Virus record (IMG/VR): IMGVR_UViG_3300036466_000122
Coordinates: 1 to 30,031 of that record
DNA: 30,031 bases
Source: a virus
Direction: 5' to 3' (one strand)
Shown: piece after piece, positions 1 to 7,349 of the stretch
How positions within the stretch are numbered: the first letter of the stretch is position 1
Layout: each line of letters starts with the position of its first letter
Notes under the pieces: model-generated
Databases searched by the model: none
Seen by the model: the letters and a program-made list of their open reading frames with translations, nothing else
What the model was told of the DNA's origin: nothing
Position numbers and translations under genes: made by a program

Positions 1-314
1 CAATTGAAGAGAATTTCAGTCCAGAGGAATGCAGTAGACAAATTGTAAGGTTAGCTATGATGGATGATAAAACTCCAGTTTCTGACGTTGACAGGCTAGA
101 CAAAGCTTGTGACGCAGTTGTTTATGCTATTGGATCTATCGCTAAGTTAGGTTTAGATCATCATGGTATTACTAAAGCACTTAACATTGTTAATGCAGCT
201 AACAAAGCTAAACTTGGTATGCCCAGAGATGAGCATGGTAAACTATTAAAACCTGATAATTTTGTAGGACCTGAAGCACAACTACAAGAGTTGTTAGACT
301 CTTACAAAGGCTAA
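1..314 (+). CDS. All-alpha NTP pyrophosphohydrolase (MazG/PRA-PH-like), 5' end cut off by the window
   Basis: This is probably a house-cleaning or nucleotide-pool enzyme that hydrolyses NTPs or dNTPs to the monophosphate and pyrophosphate. The C-terminal part reads DKACDAVVYAIG, then a helix ending NIVNAANKAKLG, then GKLLKPDNFVGPE. This is the late half of phage PRA-PH/MazG-like proteins: the D-x3-D metal-binding helix, the AN-x-K motif and a K-P-x-x-F/W-x-x-P tail. The frame stays open upstream to base 3 and encodes an acidic stretch with EE pairs, so I read the gene as truncated by the window. An ATG at 57 preceded by AAGG is a possible internal or alternative start, but starting there would lose the first metal-binding helix. 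It is followed 4 bases later by the next gene. Family call is fairly firm; substrate is unknown. Confidence 0.7.
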   Translation, partial: IEENFSPEECSRQIVRLAMMDDKTPVSDVDRLDKACDAVVYAIGSIAKLGLDHHGITKALNIVNAANKAKLGMPRDEHGKLLKPDNFVGPEAQLQELLDSYKG

Positions 315-318
315 TTCT

Positions 319-717
319 ATGTTTGAAGTATTCGCTCTATTAGTTTTATTTCAGATTAAGCATTTTGTGTGTGATTATCCATTACAAACTAAAGCTATGC
401 TTGGAAAGATGAACAGAACTGGTTGGGTATGGCCTTTAATTACTCATGTTAACGTACATGCTCTTGGAACTTACTTACTAGTTGTAACTTTTACACTTAT
501 CACAGGTATGGAATTTATAGCAGCTATTACTTTGGCTTATATAATAGCAATGGCAGATTTTGTATTACACTTCATTATAGACAGAATTAAAGCTAGCCCA
601 AATTTATTAGGCAGATTTAAACCTGACCAACCATATTTTTGGTGGGCACTAGGTGCAGACCAAATGGCACACCACTTAATTAATTATGTATTTATTTATA
701 TTATAATTACTTGGTAA
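319..717 (+). CDS. DUF3307-like integral membrane protein
   Basis: This 132-residue protein is mostly hydrophobic, with about four membrane segments (near residues 1-15, 40-62, 65-88 and 115-131). Conserved-looking polar residues sit at the membrane edges: FQIKHFVCDYPLQT near the start, THVNVHA in the middle, DFVLHFIIDRIK, and DQMAHHLINY near the end. The pattern of histidines and aspartates spaced through the helices fits the DUF3307 family, which occurs in phages and bacteria and has no established function. The start ATG lies just after the previous stop, with AAAGG upstream. The histidine-rich pattern could bind a metal, but that is inference. Confidence 0.6.
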   Translation: MFEVFALLVLFQIKHFVCDYPLQTKAMLGKMNRTGWVWPLITHVNVHALGTYLLVVTFTLITGMEFIAAITLAYIIAMADFVLHFIIDRIKASPNLLGRFKPDQPYFWWALGADQMAHHLINYVFIYIIITW

Positions 718-722
718 TTAAC

Positions 723-746
723 AGAGCATATCTTCGGATGTGTTCT
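723..746 (+). other. Stable UUCG-tetraloop stem-loop between genes
   Basis: The arms AGAGCATATC (723-732) and GATGTGTTCT (737-746) pair over ten base pairs, two of them G-U, around the loop TTCG closed by C-G. A C(UUCG)G loop is among the most stable RNA tetraloops. No U-run follows, so it is not a classical intrinsic terminator. It more likely protects the upstream 3' end or marks a processing site. It lies just after the DUF3307-like gene stop and before the ribosome-binding site of the next gene. Confidence 0.7.
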
Positions 747-774
747 AATTAGTTACTACACAAAGGAATTTATT

Positions 775-990
775 ATGTCACAATCGACTGACTACTTGTA
801 CGGAGTAGACTCAAAAACGTTTATGGATTTGCCATATAAGGATGCACTTAATTTTAAGATTAAGGCTGCTAAATCTTTATTAAAAGTTCTATTTGAACCT
901 GGATATTTAAAAGCGGACCACTATCGAATTAACAGCGTAAGCAAGGCTATTAAATTTAACCTAAACTTACTTGAGGAGTTAAAATGTTAG
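775..990 (+). CDS. Small hypothetical phage protein (71 aa)
   Basis: I do not recognise this protein. It is soluble and probably helical, with lysine and leucine repeating along the middle (KDALNFKIKAAKSLLKVLFE), a short GYLKADHYR segment and a C-terminal helix ending LNLLEELKC. It has no signal peptide or membrane segment. The start is supported by AAAGGAA about seven bases upstream. It lies in the short + strand early-type operon, and its last codons overlap the start of the next gene (ATGTTAG), which suggests translational coupling. Confidence 0.65.
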   Translation: MSQSTDYLYGVDSKTFMDLPYKDALNFKIKAAKSLLKVLFEPGYLKADHYRINSVSKAIKFNLNLLEELKC

Positions 991-1211
991 TTTTAGCAGT
1001 ATTAGCAACTATGTTAAATATTATTCTATTAATAGTTAAGTTTAAACGTAAACGTTATGAAGACGCAATACTAGATTTTTGTTTACTGTTTGTAGTATTT
1101 TCATTTCTAAAAGGTTCTGAACTTATGTTACTTACAGGAATATTTAGTTCTCTTGGAATTTCTATTTATTTATGGTTTTCTCCACCAAACTTTATAAAGG
1201 TTAACAAATGA
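984..1211 (+). CDS. Small membrane protein (75 aa)
   Basis: This 75-residue protein has a hydrophobic N-terminal helix (residues 1-18), a basic patch KFKRKRYE, then two more hydrophobic helices (about 29-44 and 46-66) and a short lysine-containing tail. The topology is compatible with two or three membrane passes. A good ribosome-binding site, GAGGAG, lies in the end of the previous gene. The stop overlaps the next start as ATGA. Function is unknown; small membrane proteins in phage early blocks can alter host membranes or block superinfection, but nothing here shows that. Confidence 0.6.
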   Translation: MLVLAVLATMLNIILLIVKFKRKRYEDAILDFCLLFVVFSFLKGSELMLLTGIFSSLGISIYLWFSPPNFIKVNK

Positions 1212-1363
1212 AAGATATTACAATAATATTCATAGTTTTATTACTAATAGTTGTTTCTTTTTACGCATTTCAACTATTAGTTTTAGGTTTAGTTGGTCTA
1301 GTAATTTACTGGACCTTACCATTTATTAAAAAAATCAACAAAAAGGCCCAAAAATGGAAATAG
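1208..1363 (+). CDS. Very small membrane protein (51 aa)
   Basis: An ATG at 1208 overlaps the previous TGA by the ATGA arrangement and opens 51 codons ending TAG at 1361-1363. The product starts MKDITIIF and is almost entirely hydrophobic up to about residue 40, enough for one long or two short membrane helices. It ends in a strongly basic tail (KKINKKAQKWK), which by the positive-inside rule should be cytoplasmic. AAGG precedes the start. The junction spacing and the continuing operon pattern support it as a real gene. Function is unknown. Confidence 0.5.
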   Translation: MKDITIIFIVLLLIVVSFYAFQLLVLGLVGLVIYWTLPFIKKINKKAQKWK

Positions 1364-1434
1364 TAGCATTAGTAGCATTAGTTATATTCCTATATTGGAG
1401 GGAAGAGCAAGAGGAACTTAACGAAGAGGATTAG
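1354..1434 (+). CDS. Tiny single-pass membrane peptide (26 aa)
   Basis: An ATG at 1354 lies within the end of the previous gene, with AAGG seven bases upstream. It opens 26 codons: a hydrophobic helix (MEIVALVALVIFLYW) followed by a highly acidic tail (REEQEELNEED). A helix with a charged tail is unlike random AT-rich translation and fits the chain of overlapping + strand genes. The stop codon overlaps the convergent minus-strand gene end by four bases. It could be a small lipid-bilayer regulator; that is a guess. Confidence 0.4.
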   Translation: MEIVALVALVIFLYWREEQEELNEED

Positions 1435-2306
1435 TCATCTTTATTGTATAGGGCTAATACATCTTCTGTGAATAGCTCTGTATTCCCTGAGTCTAATACA
1501 GGTTTTCCTGTATATTTGTGCTTTTTATACTGTTTTAGAAGTTTTTGTTCTAATTCATAAGCATCTTTACCTAACTCAAACTCCTCTTGCTTAACTATTT
1601 CTATCTTTTGTAGATCTTTTAAACCGAATCTTTCATTTACTGAGCGATTTGTTATACCTATTTTGTATAATGTTCTATTATCCTCAGTTGTTATTTTTAA
1701 GTAATACAATATTGCAGGTTTTGTACTATCAAATCCTGTTTTAGCACAACTTTGACATCCTTTTCCTTCTAAGTGGTTTTTTGCCATTTGCTCAAATTCT
1801 CCATGTATAGGACAAATGATTTTAACTTTGCTATCAGTATTAGTATATTTTATTTTAGAATAATTATACTTATTACCATGTATTTTAGAAACTTTTGTTA
1901 AAAATTCTTTTAATTCTATTTTACGATTACCGCTACAACTGGGACAACCTTTTCCATATAAATGATTATTTGCTTTTTGCTTAAATTCTCCATGATCACA
2001 ACAAGTTATAATTACTGTATCATGACTCCCTGTGTATACTGTATTATTATACATGTACTTATTGTTGTGTATTTTATTAGCTTTGCTAATAAAATCATTT
2101 GTTGTTATTTTCATAACACCTGCACAGAAAGAACATCCTCTGCCTGATAAGTGTCCACTAGGAGTCTGTTCAAAGTCGCCATGCTTAGGGCATGTAATGA
2201 TGACTTTATCTTTACAACCAATATAAATGACTTTATTATAATTGTACTTTTTACCATGTACTGCTTTAGCTTCTTCAATCCATTCAGTAGTTGTTTTCTT
2301 AGCCAT
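1431..2306 (-). CDS. GIY-YIG (T5orf172-like) endonuclease with three Cys/His zinc-binding repeats
   Basis: Residues 1-190 hold three repeats of about 60 residues. Each runs from an IHGxKYxY segment through VxIxCxxHGxFxQ to HLxGxGCxxC; the C-H...C-C spacing indicates one zinc per repeat (DUF723-like). Residues about 198-285 carry a GIY-YIG-type nuclease core: ILYYLKI, then YKIGIT, the NRSVNERF arginine, a DAYELEQ glutamate and an SGNTELF asparagine. Similar phage proteins are free-standing homing endonucleases or T5orf172-type nucleases, with the repeats binding DNA. The start is set by AAGGAG seven bases upstream, located inside the ribbon-helix-helix gene. Selfish mobility is the likely role; a host-DNA or rival-phage target is possible. 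Confidence 0.75.
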   Translation of the reverse strand: MAKKTTTEWIEEAKAVHGKKYNYNKVIYIGCKDKVIITCPKHGDFEQTPSGHLSGRGCSFCAGVMKITTNDFISKANKIHNNKYMYNNTVYTGSHDTVIITCCDHGEFKQKANNHLYGKGCPSCSGNRKIELKEFLTKVSKIHGNKYNYSKIKYTNTDSKVKIICPIHGEFEQMAKNHLEGKGCQSCAKTGFDSTKPAILYYLKITTEDNRTLYKIGITNRSVNERFGLKDLQKIEIVKQEEFELGKDAYELEQKLLKQYKKHKYTGKPVLDSGNTELFTEDVLALYNKDD

Positions 2307-2478
2307 TTTTTAACTCCTTTTTAAGAAGTTGTTTAATAGCTTCATTTACGAATTCTGATTGACTAACATATTTAAGTGACTTATCATCATTAACTTGTTT
2401 TAAGTAATCTTTCATTTGTTTGAGTAGGTCTGCTTTAATTGTCATTCCTACCCTAACTGGTTTATTTTGTTTATACAT
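2299..2478 (-). CDS. Ribbon-helix-helix (CopG/Arc-type) DNA-binding protein (59 aa)
   Basis: An ATG on the minus strand at 2478 opens 59 codons, ending TAA at 2299-2301 inside the start of the endonuclease gene. Residues 5-13 (NKPVRVGMT) form the DNA-contacting beta strand, residues 15-29 the first helix, and residues 39-56 (VSQSEFVNEAIKQLLKK) the second. The S-x-F/Y-V-x-E-A-I pattern is typical of ribbon-helix-helix proteins, which dimerise to bind palindromic operators. AAAGGAAAG precedes the start. The out-of-frame overlap with the nuclease gene implies coupled expression, so it probably represses this two-gene unit. An antitoxin role is a less likely alternative. Confidence 0.75.
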   Translation of the reverse strand: MYKQNKPVRVGMTIKADLLKQMKDYLKQVNDDKSLKYVSQSEFVNEAIKQLLKKELKNG

Positions 2479-2493
2479 ATACTTTCCTTTAAG

Positions 2494-2511
2494 TTTAGTA
2501 TACGTATTTTA
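2494..2511 (-). promoter_or_regulatory. Candidate operator/promoter upstream of the ribbon-helix-helix gene
   Basis: The 44-base gap upstream of the ribbon-helix-helix gene contains the overlapping palindromes GTATAC (2498-2503) and ATACGTAT (2500-2507), flanked on both sides by TTTAG. The minus strand reads TATGCTAAAAT just upstream, usable as a -10-like element. A small palindrome directly before an autoregulating ribbon-helix-helix gene is the expected operator layout. This rests on position and symmetry only; no binding data exist. Confidence 0.35.
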
Positions 2512-2522
2512 GCATAATTTTC

Positions 2523-5500
2523 TTAATTTATTCTGAAGATACTCCCTAAATCAGGTATAAGGTCAAATATATTTGGTTGTAAGATTTGCTCTGGAGCATC
2601 ATCTAACAACCATCTATAACTTACACCATCTATCCCAGTTCTTAGGTAAGTATCTATTGGATCTTGGAAATCTATTCCAGTTAACTGTTGGGCACCTTGC
2701 ATTAACGCAGTTCTGGTTGGATTTTTCTTTGTCATACTCATAATTGCTTTTGCTTGACTTAAGTAATATTTCATAAAGAATAACCCACCAACTCTCTCAG
2801 CGTACTTCCACCACCTATTCATGGTATAACCATAGTTTACTAGTAACTGGTCTAAGTAGTTAAGTATTTCTCTTTCTACACTTGCTGTCACTTCTCCATC
2901 TCTTTTTATAGCTTTTGCTTCCAACTCTTCTTTTATTATTTGTCTTGTTATGGCATCCCCATAATGTACTGTTTTTAACATTGTATTATAGAAAGCACTT
3001 GTTCTATTTATATACAACCCATTCTTTACTGTATCTACAACTCCTAACCAATTCTTTTTATCTAAGTAGTCTTTTGCCATAGTCATTAACTGACCTTCTC
3101 CTTGACCATCTATATTTATGTCTTCCACTAACGCAGTATATTGACCATCTTTCACCAATTCATCCCACACATTACCTTCTAACTGTTTTTTCAACTGATT
3201 CATTTTTCTATTAACATTCTCACCAGCCATTTTCTTAACTTCTAACTCAGCTAATTGTTGAGATTTCTCATTATAATCATTTAACTGTTGCCATCTTTCT
3301 TTGAACTTTTTAGTATACTTTATTGGATTTATACCATGAGTTATTGCTACTATTACATTTGATGTTTGGTTACCCAACAATACATCTGCATTTAGTACTA
3401 CCATTGCATTCTTTACATAACCAAGTATCTCAGCAAGATATGATTCTAAAGCCATAAGTCTTGCTTTTGCAACTGGATATTTTTTAATGTCTATACCAAA
3501 CTTAGCAAAATTGCCAATTGTTACATCTTTTTCACCAGTCATTAACTCCACAAAATCTTTATGTATTAATATACCTTTATTCTTAGTTTTTTGGAATATG
3601 TAGTCTTTTGTATGGTCTGGTAAGTATTCCCATCTATCATGTCTTTTCTCACGCTTCACACCATTCATTTTATCTTCTTCAGTATACTCTTCAACTAACA
3701 CATATTCATCTGGCTTTTCTAACACTCCTTGAGCACTATTTTCTATTATTGTATCAACAACTCGTTTATTTTCTGTCGCTGTTAATGTAGTTTTAATTGA
3801 TCTACTAAACGTATGACTTAACACATCCTCTAACCCAGTTTTTCTATCAGGTAAGTGTATTTCTTTTTCTAGTTTATTTAGTTGTATTCTATAATCAACT
3901 ATCTTATTTTGATGGTCATATACTGGCACTAATGTTTGACCTTTACCCATCTTAAACTTTCCAGCAACATTTTCATCACTACTACTAATCGCATTTATAA
4001 TGTTCTTAGTTTTTCTTTTTAACTCACCATCCATTAATTCAACTTTACCGGCTAATTCATTATTTTTACGAATTAGTGCACTTACAGGAATACCTTCTGT
4101 TGTATGTGATATTAACCCAATAGCACCCTCATTGAACCCTACTGATTTAGTTCTACCAGTCATTAAGTAATATTTTTTATTTTCTACTATTACATAAGGC
4201 TTTTCTTCTACTAAGTCCATAAGTACACTTTGTTGAGCTTTCACTTCTTCTTCTGGAATTAACTCATATTTTATTAAGCCATCTTCTGCTCTTATATACC
4301 CTTTTGGTACTGGGTCATATGCCCCAAGTGTAGCATCTAATCTCATATTATCTATGTACCCTCGATACATTGTTATTGTTTTATTTAGTAAGTCATTATC
4401 TAATTTACTTATTAGTTCTAACTGTGTAGCATCACTATTTTTTAAGACTTTTAAAGACACCAACTTATCAACGAGTTTTACAAGTTCTTTATTAGCATTT
4501 TTATGTTTTTTCTTATCAACATATAATTCACTAATAATATTATTAGCATTTATTTGTTGATTATATGTTGTGGTTTTACCCGACACTAAATATTCTGCTA
4601 ATCCATCTATTTGTTCCATCATTGCTTTATTTGCCTTATCCAACTTAATTATTTGTTTAACATCTGTCATTCCTTCTGGACTTGCTAATATTTGCTTCTG
4701 CAAAGACTCTATTTTAGCATCAACTTTTGACCCATCTAACATATATTCTTTTAACTCTTCTGCAGTAAACTGTGCTAAATCACCTTCAAGTATTACTCTT
4801 GTAACAGCATTTTTTGTATCTTCATCAACACCTTCATACATTTCTGTTGCAACTGCTTGCACACCATTTCTTATATCTGATGTATGTTTTTCTATTACTT
4901 GTTTAGCATGTCTAAATATCATATACATATCTGCTACATCATTTGATGTAGTATCTTGTGTTACCATTCTCCATAAGTATTGACTAATCCCAGTTTCTAC
5001 TAAGTCATTTAGTAATGGAACCTTTTTGATATGGTTTGCTAACCACTTAGCATTTGCTTTTGCACTTAATTTTTCATTCCACTCTTCAACTTTATCTGTT
5101 ACTGGCTTTAGTGCTTCATCTAGCTGGTTTATTTTACCTTTGGCATATCCTGATATACCTTCTGGGTCTTCTTCAGCTTTCCAATCTTTTTGTGCTTTCT
5201 CTGCATCTAGCTTAGCTATTGTATGTACCATATCAGCTATCATCTTACCACCAGTCTCACCTCTACCACTTAACAATCTCCATACATAATTAACTACTTT
5301 TATTAGTTTATTTAAAACTTTTTTCATAGGTGACTTTTTAGTTGGATCCATCTCTAAGGCTTTTATTAATGGTGTACTTATTTTTATATCTTTTATTGCA
5401 TTATACACATTTTCATTTGTTGTTGCATATGCATAAAACTCTTCAGCATTTGCCGTTTTATCAAATGTGTACTCAAACTTCATCTTAGCTATTTCTACTT

Positions 5501-7349
5501 CTTCTACTGTTGGGTTTTGAATACCTTCTAAGAACAACTCATAAGTTACACCACTTGCTATAGCACTATCTCTTAAGTCTTCCATTAGTCTTCTTAGTTT
5601 GATATTATCTTTGAATACATGACTTGACATTAAGTGATTTATTTCATGTAGGAACACTTCACTTACTCTACTTAGTCTACTCATTTTATTCCATCTAATA
5701 TGCATTTCTTTTGTACGCAAATCTATTTGTCCTGCTGTGTTATCTACCATATTTTCAAACATCCTCAACTTCACATTACCTGTTCCCAAGTCTTGCATTG
5801 TTTGTTGGTAGGTATCTACAACTGTATTTTGTAGGTCAGCAAACTCTTGTGTTTGTATTGGTCTACCTTCTTGAACATCTGCTTCATAGTACGCTGCAAA
5901 GTCATCTGCTAACACTTGTCCCAAGTCTATTTCTTCTTGACCCAAGAACACATCTGCTTTAGTATCTCCTATTCCGGTATTTTCATCACTACCTTTACTA
6001 ATTTTATCAGATTCTCTATATTTTTTTACTAAGTCTCTTACTTTATCTGTCATCAGTGTGCTTTTATCACTTTGAGCTTCTATTATTGCAGCAAACCCAT
6101 CCATTGTGAACTCTAACAAATTGTTTTTTACTTTTTTACTTAATCCTAGCATATCTAGTAGAGAGTTCATTAAGTCTCTTAACATATTACTTAACTTACC
6201 TTTGTTATTAGTTTCAATTTGACTTAATGCATTCATTAATCCAGGATTACTTAGTGCTTCAGCCACAAATTCATCTTTATTAGCTTGCCAACGAGTTGTT
6301 ATTATATCTCCTTGATTAACCAGGCTTTGTATATCATCTTTTTTAGACATTGCCTCATTGTATAACTCTTCTACTCTTTTAACTGCAGGGTGCTTTGGAT
6401 TATCTTTAATAAACCTAGCAGAACCAGCATGAATTAGTTCATGTGTTAGTACATGACTTCCTCTAACTTTTTCAACTGCATCTAGTATTCTTTCTATTGC
6501 CTTTGCTTTATTAGCTCCAACAAACTCAACTAATTTGTCCATATTAGTATTATTTGGATTTTTATTAATGTATAATTGAATTAATGCAGTTTCTGCTACA
6601 TTATCAATTTCTTCTTTAATAGGCTCTTTTGCAATTTGCAAAGTGTGGGTATCTAAGTTATAGTCTCCAACTACTATATTATCTTCATGTACCTTACTTA
6701 GCATTAACCCTGCAACATCTGTAACTATTTTTGGATCAACTAATTTTTCTATTATATTTCCTAATGCTCCTGAGTATCTATCGTGTCCATACACTCCTTT
6801 TGGTGCACTATCTGTATACCTTTTCCATGCAGATGTATCATTTAATTTACTTGCTCTTTCATCTTCCAATTTTACAGCCATTTGTCTTGTTTCACTTACT
6901 CTTTGTGCTCTATTATAAGCTTCTTCAGTAAGGTAAACATTACTTACAGTGTTCCATTGCCCTTCATTAGCACTTACTTGATCTGCAGTAATTCTTGAAG
7001 CAGGAAGTTTATACTCCTTTTCATTATTTGGGTATTTAACTGTGTATATTAATTTACCAGAGGCTGTTCTAACTCCATTTAACACTTTAATGTTTACTTT
7101 ATTGTCTTTTGGGTTATTGTTATTTAGCTCATTTATAAACATTGAATCTACTGTTTCATAGTTTGTTTGGACTATATTTTCAGGCTTTCTGTATATAATA
7201 GCCCTCATATTATCCATAGCTTCTTGGATATCTAGTATATTATTTTCCAAGTCATCTTCGAACCCTTGTTTTTGTAGGTCAGCAAGTCTTTTGTATTCGA
7301 CTTTTGCTGCTTCTACTATTTGTTTTTGTTGTTGTATACTACAAACCAT
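2523..7349 (-). CDS. Giant internal virion/ejection protein with two HExxH metallopeptidase motifs (1608 aa)
   Basis: I do not recognise a named family. Two zincin-type motifs are visible: HELIH at residues 303-307, followed by a KDEFVAEALS segment, and HEINH at 568-572, followed by NAEEFYAYAT. In each the downstream E-F-x-A could supply the third zinc-ligand glutamate, so the N-terminal third looks like two related metallopeptidase domains. After about residue 730 come long charged helical stretches, and near the C-terminus a more hydrophobic region. The size and the position directly after the virion RNA polymerase gene (11-base overlap, different frame) suggest a packaged protein injected with the DNA. 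Proteolysis of the capsid, cell wall or host proteins are alternative roles. GGAG precedes the start. Confidence 0.6.
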   Translation of the reverse strand: MVCSIQQQKQIVEAAKVEYKRLADLQKQGFEDDLENNILDIQEAMDNMRAIIYRKPENIVQTNYETVDSMFINELNNNNPKDNKVNIKVLNGVRTASGKLIYTVKYPNNEKEYKLPASRITADQVSANEGQWNTVSNVYLTEEAYNRAQRVSETRQMAVKLEDERASKLNDTSAWKRYTDSAPKGVYGHDRYSGALGNIIEKLVDPKIVTDVAGLMLSKVHEDNIVVGDYNLDTHTLQIAKEPIKEEIDNVAETALIQLYINKNPNNTNMDKLVEFVGANKAKAIERILDAVEKVRGSHVLTHELIHAGSARFIKDNPKHPAVKRVEELYNEAMSKKDDIQSLVNQGDIITTRWQANKDEFVAEALSNPGLMNALSQIETNNKGKLSNMLRDLMNSLLDMLGLSKKVKNNLLEFTMDGFAAIIEAQSDKSTLMTDKVRDLVKKYRESDKISKGSDENTGIGDTKADVFLGQEEIDLGQVLADDFAAYYEADVQEGRPIQTQEFADLQNTVVDTYQQTMQDLGTGNVKLRMFENMVDNTAGQIDLRTKEMHIRWNKMSRLSRVSEVFLHEINHLMSSHVFKDNIKLRRLMEDLRDSAIASGVTYELFLEGIQNPTVEEVEIAKMKFEYTFDKTANAEEFYAYATTNENVYNAIKDIKISTPLIKALEMDPTKKSPMKKVLNKLIKVVNYVWRLLSGRGETGGKMIADMVHTIAKLDAEKAQKDWKAEEDPEGISGYAKGKINQLDEALKPVTDKVEEWNEKLSAKANAKWLANHIKKVPLLNDLVETGISQYLWRMVTQDTTSNDVADMYMIFRHAKQVIEKHTSDIRNGVQAVATEMYEGVDEDTKNAVTRVILEGDLAQFTAEELKEYMLDGSKVDAKIESLQKQILASPEGMTDVKQIIKLDKANKAMMEQIDGLAEYLVSGKTTTYNQQINANNIISELYVDKKKHKNANKELVKLVDKLVSLKVLKNSDATQLELISKLDNDLLNKTITMYRGYIDNMRLDATLGAYDPVPKGYIRAEDGLIKYELIPEEEVKAQQSVLMDLVEEKPYVIVENKKYYLMTGRTKSVGFNEGAIGLISHTTEGIPVSALIRKNNELAGKVELMDGELKRKTKNIINAISSSDENVAGKFKMGKGQTLVPVYDHQNKIVDYRIQLNKLEKEIHLPDRKTGLEDVLSHTFSRSIKTTLTATENKRVVDTIIENSAQGVLEKPDEYVLVEEYTEEDKMNGVKREKRHDRWEYLPDHTKDYIFQKTKNKGILIHKDFVELMTGEKDVTIGNFAKFGIDIKKYPVAKARLMALESYLAEILGYVKNAMVVLNADVLLGNQTSNVIVAITHGINPIKYTKKFKERWQQLNDYNEKSQQLAELEVKKMAGENVNRKMNQLKKQLEGNVWDELVKDGQYTALVEDINIDGQGEGQLMTMAKDYLDKKNWLGVVDTVKNGLYINRTSAFYNTMLKTVHYGDAITRQIIKEELEAKAIKRDGEVTASVEREILNYLDQLLVNYGYTMNRWWKYAERVGGLFFMKYYLSQAKAIMSMTKKNPTRTALMQGAQQLTGIDFQDPIDTYLRTGIDGVSYRWLLDDAPEQILQPNIFDLIPDLGSIFRIN

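Noticed and set aside
1-1434. N4-type hairpin promoters for the virion RNA polymerase in the + strand block
   Set aside because: I looked for short GC stems with three-base loops upstream of genes and saw none convincing; the only strong stem here has a ten-base-pair arm and a UUCG loop.
4570-4983. 137-codon + strand open frame inside the 1608-residue gene
   Set aside because: It is antisense to a long well-formed gene, has Ser/Cys/Leu-rich shadow composition and no convincing ribosome-binding site.
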